From NCBI RefSeq assembly GCF_008831285.2, contig NC_045138.2:24833934-24897933 (forward strand): a stretch of DNA of 64,000 bases, in the 5' to 3' direction. Shown here one piece after another: positions 45,702 to 55,393 of this stretch; positions within the stretch are counted from its first letter, which is position 1, and each line of letters begins with the position of its first letter. The notes below the pieces were generated by a model that searched no databases, was not told the DNA's origin, and saw only the letters and a list, made by a program, of their open reading frames with translations. This DNA is from Nymphaea colorata (lineage: Eukaryota > Streptophyta > Magnoliopsida > Nymphaeales > Nymphaeaceae). Position numbers and translations under genes: made by a program.

Positions 45702-47690
45702 TCTTCTTAATCCTACAGAAAAACCTCCAGGTAAACTGTAATTTTAACCTTTCAAGTTACAAATTCAGAGAGAGATAGAGTAAGCGATCTAGAGAGGAGA
45801 GACAGAGAGAGGCTCTCATGTTGTGATGTATAACCAAACCTCCATCTTTCAGATTTCGTGAAGCTGTAATAGAATTACTACACCGAAGTAAAACCGTGAG
45901 TAAATGAAACTGTGTCCGACCTCCAAGATTCTCAAGTAAATGGACCTTCGGCTTTTGTTTCTGACACGAGAAAACCACAACCTAGTTGCATCCAGCAGCA
46001 TATAACTTTATGGGGTGTAGGCACATAGAACACTGTGTTCCTGTTGCCACACAGGACCCCTAAGTGCAACATAACTCTAGCCTCTCTCTAGGTTTATACA
46101 TACTAAAGTGTGACCATGAAACTTGAACTGCCTTCTTACAAATGCTTGTCACTGTCCCATGGATATCATTGGGTGTTTAAGAAGGTTGGTGAGATTCTGT
46201 GGAAACTGCCCACTTACAGTTTAATTCATTTTAGGTCGTTGATGGGAACTGAAGGTGGATGAATCATGGAAGCCGATGGTTTGGTCACTACGAATGCCGT
46301 TGCTTTGGATGGTGCACCTTATGTTGGAGTCGTCCCCGCTGTTCAGTTACCAAGACTCTGTAGTTTGTTGACTATGTATTTTTGTAAATGGCTTTCACAA
46401 TGTTAGTTTCTAAATAATCCGTCAATTTGAATATTTGTGCGATAAGTTTCAAGTTCATGGTATTGTAATGATTTTTTCCATGTATGTTTCTACATCGTGG
46501 TTGAAGTGTGCTGTATAGAACTTATGTAATTATGTTCCAAGCTGCAGTGTTGAATTGTTTGTCTCATGTATACAAGTTCTACAAAGTGGATCTCCACGTA
46601 GAATTTGGTGTATTAGTATAGAGAGCTAGTACAGGGAAAAGTTATTTAATGTAGAAACATGTGCCAACATCTTTACTTAAACTAATTTAATGAAAGATAT
46701 TTAAGTTCTTTCAATGAAAACTACTGATTTTTTTTTTTTACTATTAAAATTTTAAGGTTATAAGAGCGATTTCATGATGAATAGAAAGCTCATTAAATGT
46801 TCTTTACTAATTCATTCTTAAGAGAACATCTTAAAGTTGGATTAAAAAAAAAAAAAACTGTGAGCCTATTGCTAGCCATTCGGGAGAGACTCAAGATGAC
46901 AGCTTGAGGGGCTGGGGACCCCATTTAATAGCCAGGGATCCACCGCATCTAAATTTTCGTCCGGGCTAACTTTCTTGGTATATATTCTTAAATGGAGGCC
47001 TTACTTTTTGTTTTTCTTATACCTTGTCAAAATAAAAGGGCTTTTAATAGTTGAACGTTTATATGAACACCGACTCTTTCCCCTGTAATGCGTGTCGTCT
47101 CATTCCTTTGTCAAGGAGGGAAAGTTTGATATATATATATATATAATATGCACGGATTTGAAAACCTCAAGTCTGGGCTGTTTGATTTTGAATCGAACTA
47201 TTCAGATCTCTCTCAAATCTTTGTTTTTGCAAAGAAAACCCCTGACAGCTCCTGATCGGCATTGATTGAGGAGAACCCACCGATGCTCTCTGTTGCAAGA
47301 AGATGAGAGAGGGTGGGAGGAGTTCATTAGGAGAGAGAAGAAGAGAGGGGAGCCGATAAAATGGAAATATATAACAAAATTTAACAGCCTAGTTTGTAAT
47401 AAGATGGCCCAAACTTGATGTCTGCTTATACAAGGTTCTTTCATAAAATTTAAACTCAAACTAATTAATTATCCTAGTTTCAAACTAGTTTTTATGAAAA
47501 ATGAACTGTTCAGTGTGGTCGTGTTATGATTGATAATTTGCAAAAAACAAAATGTCAAAACGTTTGAGGATCAAGCTGGCGCTTCTTTTGTTGTAAGATG
47601 TCAGCCAAAACGCATACGACTAAAAAATTTTCTCTTTGCACAAATGAGAAACAGGAGATAGGAAAATCTACGCGAGAATGCTCAAAATTT
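45702..47690. other. Duplicated 3' flank of C2-5
   Basis: Homologous to the flanks of C2-3, C2-4 and C2-6. It contains the mini-frame block at about 46,250-46,380 and the GGGACCCCATTTAATA word near 46,914. The stretch from about 47,470 to 47,690 matches 53,190-53,430 after C2-6 (TCTACGCGAGAAT shared), so the duplicated unit extends this far. No independent gene was recognised. Confidence 0.7.
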
Positions 47691-47721
47691 TTTACAGGTT
47701 AAAACACGATTTTCAGTGGAA

Positions 47722-47805
47722 GAAGACGGCCGTGCTCGTCAACCAGGGGCGTGAAGAAGAAAAGAAGACGGCGGTGCTCGTCAACCTGGGGCGTGAAGAA
47801 GAGAA
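47722..47805. repeat. 42-bp tandem duplication within an open frame
   Basis: Two 42-base copies start with GAAGACGGCCGTGCTCGTCA and GAAGACGGCGGTGCTCGTCA. They lie in the open frame 47,678-47,884 plus and would encode KKTAVLVN-x-GREEE twice. The product matches no family I know and the frame is short, so I do not call a gene. Confidence 0.85.
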
Positions 47806-48513
47806 GGGTGTGGTTCTTCCAGTGGGCTTGAATGGGCATCATCATGAGCACCACCCAACACTGCGTCCGTGGCACTCTTTGTGAGAGGGCTTGAGCACGA
47901 CATCAGAAGGATAGAAGTTACATAATGTTTTGAACTAGCTTGAATGCTGAAAAAGAAGAACAGGAGGCTGGAGGCTCTTGTGAGATGTTGAAACACAGAG
48001 AGAACAATCAGCAATCCTCCCACTAAAAAATGGACAGTCCTCCAACCCAAGCGACTGCTACAGGCTCAGGTCGGCCAACCAGGTGGTGAGACGTCTAATG
48101 CCTGAGCAGATCAAGGAGAAGAGCAGAAGAGAAATTTGTTTTTACTGTGATACTGAGTCACCTTCTTCACTATTTTTCTCTTCCCAGTTTTAGGTTCGGC
48201 CAGGAATGCGAAACAATAATTCGTAGCTTCAATCCATGAAAGTGAGGGAAAACGTTTTTATTATTTTAAGAAAAAATTGCATAAATATATTCAACTTTGA
48301 ATGAGTAACATAGACTCATGTTTACGTCTAAATAACTTCGGTTGGATGTCTGAATCAAAACACAAGAAAGAAGTGGTCAAATGACCAAGTCTTGTTTTAT
48401 ATAATATTTTTGCCTGAATAAATTGTGCCAGCTGCAACTTGTGATTACACATCCAGCTCCCAACCTTCTAGAGAACGATGATACAGCTGTCAGGTGGCTC
48501 AGCCCTGAAATTG

Positions 48514-48613
48514 ACACAACCTCTTAGAAATTACAAAATTTTAATGTTAATGTTCAAGCGAGCACACAACCTCTTAGAAATTACAAAATTTTAATATTAA
48601 TGTTCAAGGGCTC
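48514..48613. repeat. 50-bp tandem duplication
   Basis: ACACAACCTCTTAGAAATTA starts both copies at 48,514 and 48,564. They differ at only one or two positions. Confidence 0.9.
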
Positions 48614-49261
48614 ACTGATGGTGAAGGTGCTGGCAAGAAGTAAAGTTAGAAATTTCTGATTAAGGGAGTCGAATTAAAGTTTTTAAATTTTGACATGGAT
48701 TCAAATAGTTATGTTTTAAAATTTTTATATAAAACAAGTAAAATTTTTTAAAATTTACATATAAAACTTTTAAAAAAAAAATTAAGGTGGAGTAAATCCC
48801 CTAATGAACTATTTTTTAACAGTAAAAAAATTCTCCTAAATGGATCTGACTAAATTTTGGTTACAAGTTTGGCATTATGCTACCGTTAAAGCTAAAGCCT
48901 ACCAAATATATCTAGATCAGCATATGGATAGGAATGTTAATTTATCACATTTAAATTAAAAATACCTTTAAATATATTTATTTTTCAAATGTTTACATAT
49001 TTGAATTCGAATATGAATAAAGAAAAGTCATACACTGAAAACTGAAATCAGATTTCATAATTTGAATCTGATTTTTTTACAATCATATTTGCATCCAAAT
49101 CTTAATTCACCAATTTTCAAAATATATGAGTAGTTGATATAGGATATTTATTTAAAACTAAAGCTAATTCAAATCAGAGTCTCATTCATATATTTATTTA
49201 TATTTGAATATAAATCTGATTGCATGGCTTAGAGTGACTAAGAGTACACGTCTCCTTATAT

Positions 49262-49390
49262 TTCTCTATTATAATGAGCGTGAATTTCTCTTTTTTTTAG
49301 CTTCTCTCCAGAAGTAAACAGCATTATAATTCTCTATTATAATAAGCGTGAATTTCTCTCTTCTTTTTATCTGCTTTGCAGAAGTAAACA
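49262..49390. repeat. Tandem duplication, period 68-70 bp
   Basis: TTCTCTATTATAATGAGCGT at 49,262 recurs as TTCTCTATTATAATAAGCGT at 49,330. Both copies end in CAGAAGTAAACA. Confidence 0.9.
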
Positions 49391-49994
49391 ACATTGATAT
49401 GCATGCTGCGTCTGCGTGATGTGTTTTAGATCAACAAGCAAGAGGTTAAGCTGCTGGAAGTTTCTTCCTGGCACTTCTGCTGAAAGTCGAAAGTGTCGTT
49501 GTCGCTCCCACGCATCGCCGGAGGTGGGTCATGGTTGTAAATGGCCCTAAACTCCTGAAGGGGAAAGAGATGTGGAAGGGAGGGAGGGGAAGTGGGAGGA
49601 GACAGGGAAAGGACGAGGAAGGGGAAGGGAAAGGGAACAGAAGAGAAGGGGAAGGGGAAGGAGACAGAGAAGAGACGGTGAAGCGTAAGGAAATGGGTGG
49701 AACTTGGTAAAGGATTGGGTTCAGTCCTTTTCATGGGTTATGATCAAAACCCTCTGCCTTTTCCTTTAAAAGGTTTTAAGACTGGCGATGGCAAGATTTT
49801 TCAAAAACTTCAAGGTCTCGGAAAATTTCCTCGCATTTATTTAACTTAAAATCTCAGCCAAAATGCACAAGCTTAAGAACTTTCCCCTCTCTACTGAAAC
49901 GCGAAACGGGAGAACACTCTCGAAATCCTTCGCGGGAGTCTCCTTCCACGAAGCAGTCCATGATATACGAAACTTCCCAGAGAATCAAATCGCC

Positions 49995-50004
49995 TTTTAT
50001 ACAT
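49995..50004 (+). promoter_or_regulatory. Conserved TATA-like box of C2-6
   Basis: TTTTATACAT, with TATACAT starting at 49,998, 83 bases before the ATG. It is a one-base variant of the C2-3 and C2-5 box at the same spacing, again preceded by AGAATCAAATCG. Confidence 0.7.
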
Positions 50005-50080
50005 CTCTGTTCTCCTGCAGCGCCACCTACAAAAAAACAAGGATTCAAAATCTGTTTCGGAAAGCCTCTTTCTGTCGTTA

Positions 50081-51520
50081 ATGGCGACGGCAGATGTTCA
50101 AGGCCGAACGCTCGAGGTCTCAGGTGTAACTGCTTTTAATTTTTACAGTTCGCATCTTAATGTTCACGCAGCAAATTTTTCTTGTTCTTCCATTCTTTTT
50201 TTCTTCATATTCCTCATGTCAATCCCTTCTTCGTTACCATAATCATCATTTGAGGGTGTATTTTTCGTTATATAAACATGAACCTTCCAGTCATCGGCTG
50301 GAGGGACATATCAGCTGACACACATGGCCAACAGCTTTACGCCGTAGTTGGATATTGCAACAAAAGCTGCAGCACGAGGGCAATCAAAGGTAAGCGGCCT
50401 TAGAACAGGAGATCTTGAGAAAAGGTTGATGGGTTTCAGAATTAAACTCTCAGATTCCCTTCTGCTCTGCACTTTGGCTTACAGATTTCAGATGTTCTTG
50501 TGTTTCTATTGTATCACATGTAGAGCCCCAAAGACAGGAAATGAAATAAAATGTGACGGTGAAGATTAACCTCTTGATTGTTACAGGTGGACGGACGGAC
50601 TCAACACTCAGCGGCAACTTCAAATTTCAATTCATTGAAAGTGCCCATGAGGTAGATATTGCTGTCTGGAAGAAGAAGAATAGCTGGGACGAAGACAAGC
50701 TTATTGGCTTCAGAAAGTATGTATTCTGTATAATCCAATTTCGGTTGACCTTTTCAGTTTCCCGATGCAAGGAAAGAGTATTTGAGAAACCCGAGCGGTC
50801 CAAGAAAAGAATAGCAAGTCCCGAATTGAGAATACCTGAGCTTAATTTTGTTTACATTTGGTTTGTGCTTTTTGTGTATAGGATTGATTTGGATGATCAG
50901 GTTCTTCATGGTTGCACAAGCAAAAAGGCGTGGCAGCTGCACTCTCCGCCCAAGTATATACGAATTCCCCATAGTTTGATCTTAGTTATCATTCGATGGT
51001 TCAAGCTGATCTTAAATGGCACATGGAAGTCCTTTAGCATTAACTACAGATCAATTATTCCACTGTTTTTTTGTCGGAACCATGTTCAATCTTATTAATT
51101 GTTCAATCTTATTAATCTATATGAATCTACCTATTGTGATTTTAGCCAACCTTACAACATATTTCCTGTAGATCATTTTGAGTCTCCTGGTTACGTATCT
51201 GCTGTTTATACCTTGTCAACTGACAAAATCTTTGTGGAGACAGGCGTGGAGCAGATATAAAGACTGCAGGCGAAATATATTTGGAAATAAACTTAAACTG
51301 TCCGTTAGTTCAGGTAAATTCTTTTAGAACTGAACTTGGATTTTGTCTGTTTACAAATTCTTTTGCTGGTTAGACTGACCCTCTTCTCTTTTCCCTTCTA
51401 TATATAACCAAACGGCCACAGAACGTTCTGCCGCCTCCTTCTGCACCGTATGACTATCCAATCTCTATTTATGGTCGATCTTCTAATTATCCTACAGAAA
51501 GGCCTCCAGGTAAACTGTAA
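50081..51520 (+). CDS. Short C2-like protein (C2-6)
   Basis: Six exons: 50,081-50,123; 50,291-50,389; 50,587-50,716; 50,882-50,953; 51,244-51,313; 51,422-51,520. They join to 170 residues, the longest of the short copies. The start is MATADVQGRTLEVS, nearly the same as C2-3. Exon 3 reads GRTDSTLSGNFKFQFIESAH and then VDIAVWKKKNSWDEDKLIGF. Exon 5 has a 6-bp in-frame gain (NLNC for NC). The tail runs SAPYDYPISIYG to TERPPGKL and stop; as in C2-3, the final codons overlap a donor-like GTAAAC. The DPYV calcium loop is absent. All splice sites are standard GT-AG. It is probably a functional gene; the exact role is unknown. Confidence 0.8.
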
Positions 51521-53430
51521 GTTTTAGCATTTCAAGTTACAAATTTGGAGAGAGAGAGAGAGAGTGAGAGAGAGAGAGAGATCTATATATAGAGAGAGAG
51601 AGAGAGAATTTCATGTTTTGATGTATAATAAAACTTCTATCAGGTTTCTTGAAGCTGTAATAAAATGTACTTCGTGAGTAAATGAGACTGTGTAGATTCC
51701 TGTCCAATCGGCACCAAGGGAATGGGTCAACGGAGAATTATTGACCTAAGTGCTCATATTTAAAAGAGTCAACTCTGGGTTGGTTGGAGATCACATGTAT
51801 TTAGCCGAATGCATAACAAAATTTAGAAACAATAAGTCTCTAGACATAGACTGAACCATTCAACACCCATATTTACTCATGATCAATGTAAAGGAAATTA
51901 CGATCAGTAGTAACTGATTGAAAATAAATAATCTAACAACACTTACTTATAACTGGTTGTTAATATTTTTTCATGGTTGTGCTCATAAACTATAGATATT
52001 TTATTCTGTCAACTTGGTAGCTATTTCTTATTTTCTATATGCATATGTTGAATACTCTTTCAACTTTTTGTAAGAAAATTTTGTGACCTGACCCAAATGA
52101 ACCACCGATTATCAACTCGTTAACACGTTACCTAGTAGTCAGATGACTCGAGTTAATTTTAATTTAAGGTTTTAGTTAATTGCGATTTTTGAGTTAAACC
52201 TCTGATCATTTTTTTCTTCTCCTGATGAACGCCAATGAAATTGGTGACATTCAGAAGGTTGGTGAAATTCTGTGGAAACTGCTGCCCACTTACAGTTTAA
52301 GTTCAATATTTTAGGTTGTTAATGGGAACCAAAGGAGGATGAATCTGAAAGCTGGTGGCTTGATCAGTATGTATGCCGTTGCTTTGGATGCCGCACCTTA
52401 AGTTGAAGGCATGACTGTGGTTACTGATTAAATAGTTTTGTATATGGTTTTCACATTGCTGTTGCATTATTAATCCGTCACACGTTTAAATATTTGTACG
52501 ATAAGTTTGAAGCTCATTGCATTATGTTGATTATTGTCATGTATATTTCTTTATCGTTGAAGTGTACAATATAGAACTTAGGTAATTATGTTCCAAGTTG
52601 TAGTATTTAAATGTTTGTCTCAAGTATACAAGTTCTATAAGGTGGATCTTCACGAAGAATTTGGTGTTTTGCTATAGACAACTAGTATGGGGAAAAGTTA
52701 TTTAAAAAAAAAAGTAGAAACATATGACAACATGTTTACTAAAACTAATTCAATGGAAATTGTTGATTTTCTACTGTGAAAAATTTGAGGTTATAAGAGC
52801 GATTGCTTTCTTGATGAATAGAAAACTCATTTAAATTCAATAAATATTCGTTTACCAATTCATTCTTAAGGGCATATCTCTAAAGTTGGATTTAAAAACA
52901 AAAAAAAGCAAAAAAAAAAAAAAAAGGTTTGTCAACCTATTGCTAGCCATTCGGGAAGGACCCAAGATGACAGCTTGTGGCTGGGACCCCATTTAAAATC
53001 CATAGATTCACATCCAAATTTTCGTTTGAGGCTAACCTTCTTGCTCTATATTCTTAAATGGAGGCGTTATTTTTTTGTTTTTCTTATACCTTGTCAAAAT
53101 AAAGGGGTTTTCGAAAGTTGAACCTTCCTGCACTGTGTGCATTCGAGAGATATGTCGGCCCCTCCGTGAGGTTCTTCGTTAAGTATTTAAAATCAAGATC
53201 CCAGTTTCAAAAAAATATAACTTTTTATAAAAAAATGTACTGTTCAATTGTCAACAGATGATCGTGTTATATTACCAGATTTGCATAAAAAAAAAATTGT
53301 TAATAAGTTTGGAGGTCAAGTAGACGTTTCTTTCATTGTTAGAGTTCAGCCAGTTTAAGGAATTCTCTTTGCACAAAGAACAAACAAGAGGTAGCAAAAT
53401 CTACGCGAGAATCCTTTCCATGGAGTCCCC
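51521..53430. other. Duplicated 3' flank of C2-6
   Basis: It begins with a long GAGAGA tract (about 51,548-51,607) and then follows the same order of landmarks as the flanks of the other short copies. The last part (53,190-53,430) matches 47,470-47,690. No independent gene was recognised. Confidence 0.7.
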
Positions 53431-53633
53431 TCAATTTCCTCGGTGGTTACTGTGCACGAACACCAAAGTAGAGAAGCTTGTCTCGAGAATTTATCATGAA
53501 ATTTTCAAGGCATAATTTTTCTACAAAAAATGCGACACGCACAAGGAGAAATTTCATGCGCCAAAGTGTCTTTGGAACGGGAAATCGCTCCCATAAGATT
53601 AGTTCTATCTTGAAGGGATTATAGAAGGGGCAA

Positions 53634-54290
53634 CTACCATATCAAACGAGCCCTCATCTTTCTTTCACTATTTGGTACCGCCCATCCTCCAGGAATTTCC
53701 ATGGATCCTCCCGGCCAAGCCACAGGGGGAACTATTTCTCCACCTTCAGCGATGTTCACAATCTCTAACGCAGAAGGTGCAGGTTGCGATTCTCTGTTGT
53801 GGAGATTGAATTCACAGGTCAATTCCCGGAAATTGCTTCCTGAAATATCTTTTAAAAGCTTTGGCCCCGCCAAAGAAACTCGATGGGAAGAGTAATTGTT
53901 CACACGATTTGGCGTGGTCCATCCGCAGCCCAGACACCACTTTTTCCAATTTCTGTGCTGTCAATCGCCAAAGCTAATGCTTGTACGGTATCATATGCCC
54001 ACAAACAATAAGCATTGAGCTCTAATGGCCCGAGCTCCAGGCGTTCAACTCTAATTTTGTGATAACAATGGATGGAAAATCATCCACAGCTTTTGATTTT
54101 GGTATGTAGTTCTTAATTGCAGCAATTGCATGGAGTTGAGAAGGGTCGTCAGGTGCTGTTCTAATGAAATACCACCATAGGACTTGTTGCTGTGAAGGAC
54201 AAGATGGTATAACCTCTGCGCACTCTTGCCAAAGCCGGCGGCTAATCAGTTTGGCCGGTTAACTCGTAAGTGCTCCTTTCATGTCAAAGT
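53634..54290 (-). pseudogene. Glutamate-receptor-like (GLR) gene relic
   Basis: Plant GLRs are ligand-gated ion channels with an extracellular amino-terminal domain. On the minus strand, pieces of that domain appear in order but in different frames. YFIRTAPDDPSQLHAIAAI lies near 54,170. LNAYCLWAYDTVQALALAID and the residues after it lie at 54,019-53,900. GPKLLKDIS...FRELTCEFNL and then SALEIVNI lie at about 53,870-53,750. The WPGGSMEIPGGWAVPNSE stretch, which precedes the ligand-binding core in GLRs, lies near 53,700. Frameshifts and a stop (TGA at 53,900) separate the pieces, and an internal part has been deleted after AIAAI. The channel domain is missing. It is a dead fragment, not a gene. 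Confidence 0.75.
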
Positions 54291-55393
54291 TGGTGGAAAC
54301 AAGTAGCGGCGAAAGAAGCTGCATTCTTGATTGTTGCAATGTTCTTTTAAGGAAGTACATATTAGGCTTAAGATATTTGGGATGATTGCCTTGTTTCTTT
54401 TACTTCACGTTCGTCCTCTTAAAGGAGTAGGATGGTAGGGATCTTCTTGGAAACCACATACGATGGATTGAATTTTGAAAGGATAGATCACTTTTAAAGA
54501 TGTTGCTTTATGAAAAATCTATTATGTTCCCCACCTCCTCCTTGATGTGAAGTCAACCTGGCCTTCAAATGCATCGCGAAGTTGCTCAAAGACTCGCCTG
54601 AGGTGACGATGTAGTTACATTTTTTCTGATGGAGCCTGAAGGACCTTCTTTTTGGAGTTCTAAATTAGCACGCATGTGAGAGGATGTAAATATTAGGATA
54701 ATCTACATACATGAAACATTAGATTCAGTAGCCTAATTACGTTTGACTTGAATTTGGTAGCCTAAATTGATTATTGTGGTCAGGCAAATCCAGATAATAG
54801 CAAAGTCAAACTAACTGGATGTAATAAAATTCAGATTCAGGTTCACATTTATAGTCACTTAATCTAAAAACTAAATCTGCATCGTAACTTCTCGAACGTT
54901 CTCAGAGTCATACTTGGGCTCACTTATGGTCCAGATTCAAAATTCAACGGTGGAACACGAACCTGGCTATTAAGTGGGTATGTCACATTGACCAATTCTG
55001 TGTAAATGGATCTAAATTTGGACAAATTTATGATCCGAAACTGCACCAATCATTTAAATTAAAGAAAAAACAGAAAAGGGTGTTCATCAAAAGAAAATGC
55101 ACGACCAGTAAGATCCCTTGGAAGTTGGAACGCCGGCGTACCCGTAGCTCCAATCAAATGAGTTGCATTTCTTCACCAACACCACACACAGTCCATCGCA
55201 AGCAATCTCAGAATGATTCATATGAAGCGCTTGTGGATTTATTTTCTCATTGAAAGACAAAAGCTTTGACACGGACAGTGTAATGGCGACGATTGGCCCG
55301 GAAGTTAGACCTTCATGTAAAGTTCCATAAATGAAGTCACAGAACTCATAGCGCCTCACATAAGCCGCTGGGACCCAAATTTAAAGCATGGCT
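54291..55393. other. Between the GLR relic and RidA
   Basis: No sure gene. The stretch next to 55,393 is the 3' flank of RidA and probably its untranslated region. An open frame at 55,087-55,359 minus has no motif I know and overlaps that region. Further GLR pieces upstream of 54,290 could not be recognised. Confidence 0.45.

Larger units (their letters stand above)
47806..49994. other. Upstream region of C2-6
   Basis: From about 48,190 it is homologous to 37,020 and 43,290, the start of the other units. It contains a 50-bp tandem duplication (48,514-48,613), an AT-rich stretch with decayed hAT-MITE words (48,920-49,220), a 68-70 bp tandem duplication (49,262-49,390) and a purine-rich GGGAAGGG tract (49,555-49,690). 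No gene was recognised. Confidence 0.55.

Noticed and set aside
55087-55359. 90-residue open frame on the minus strand after RidA
   Set aside because: It lies in the likely 3' untranslated region of RidA and shows no motif.
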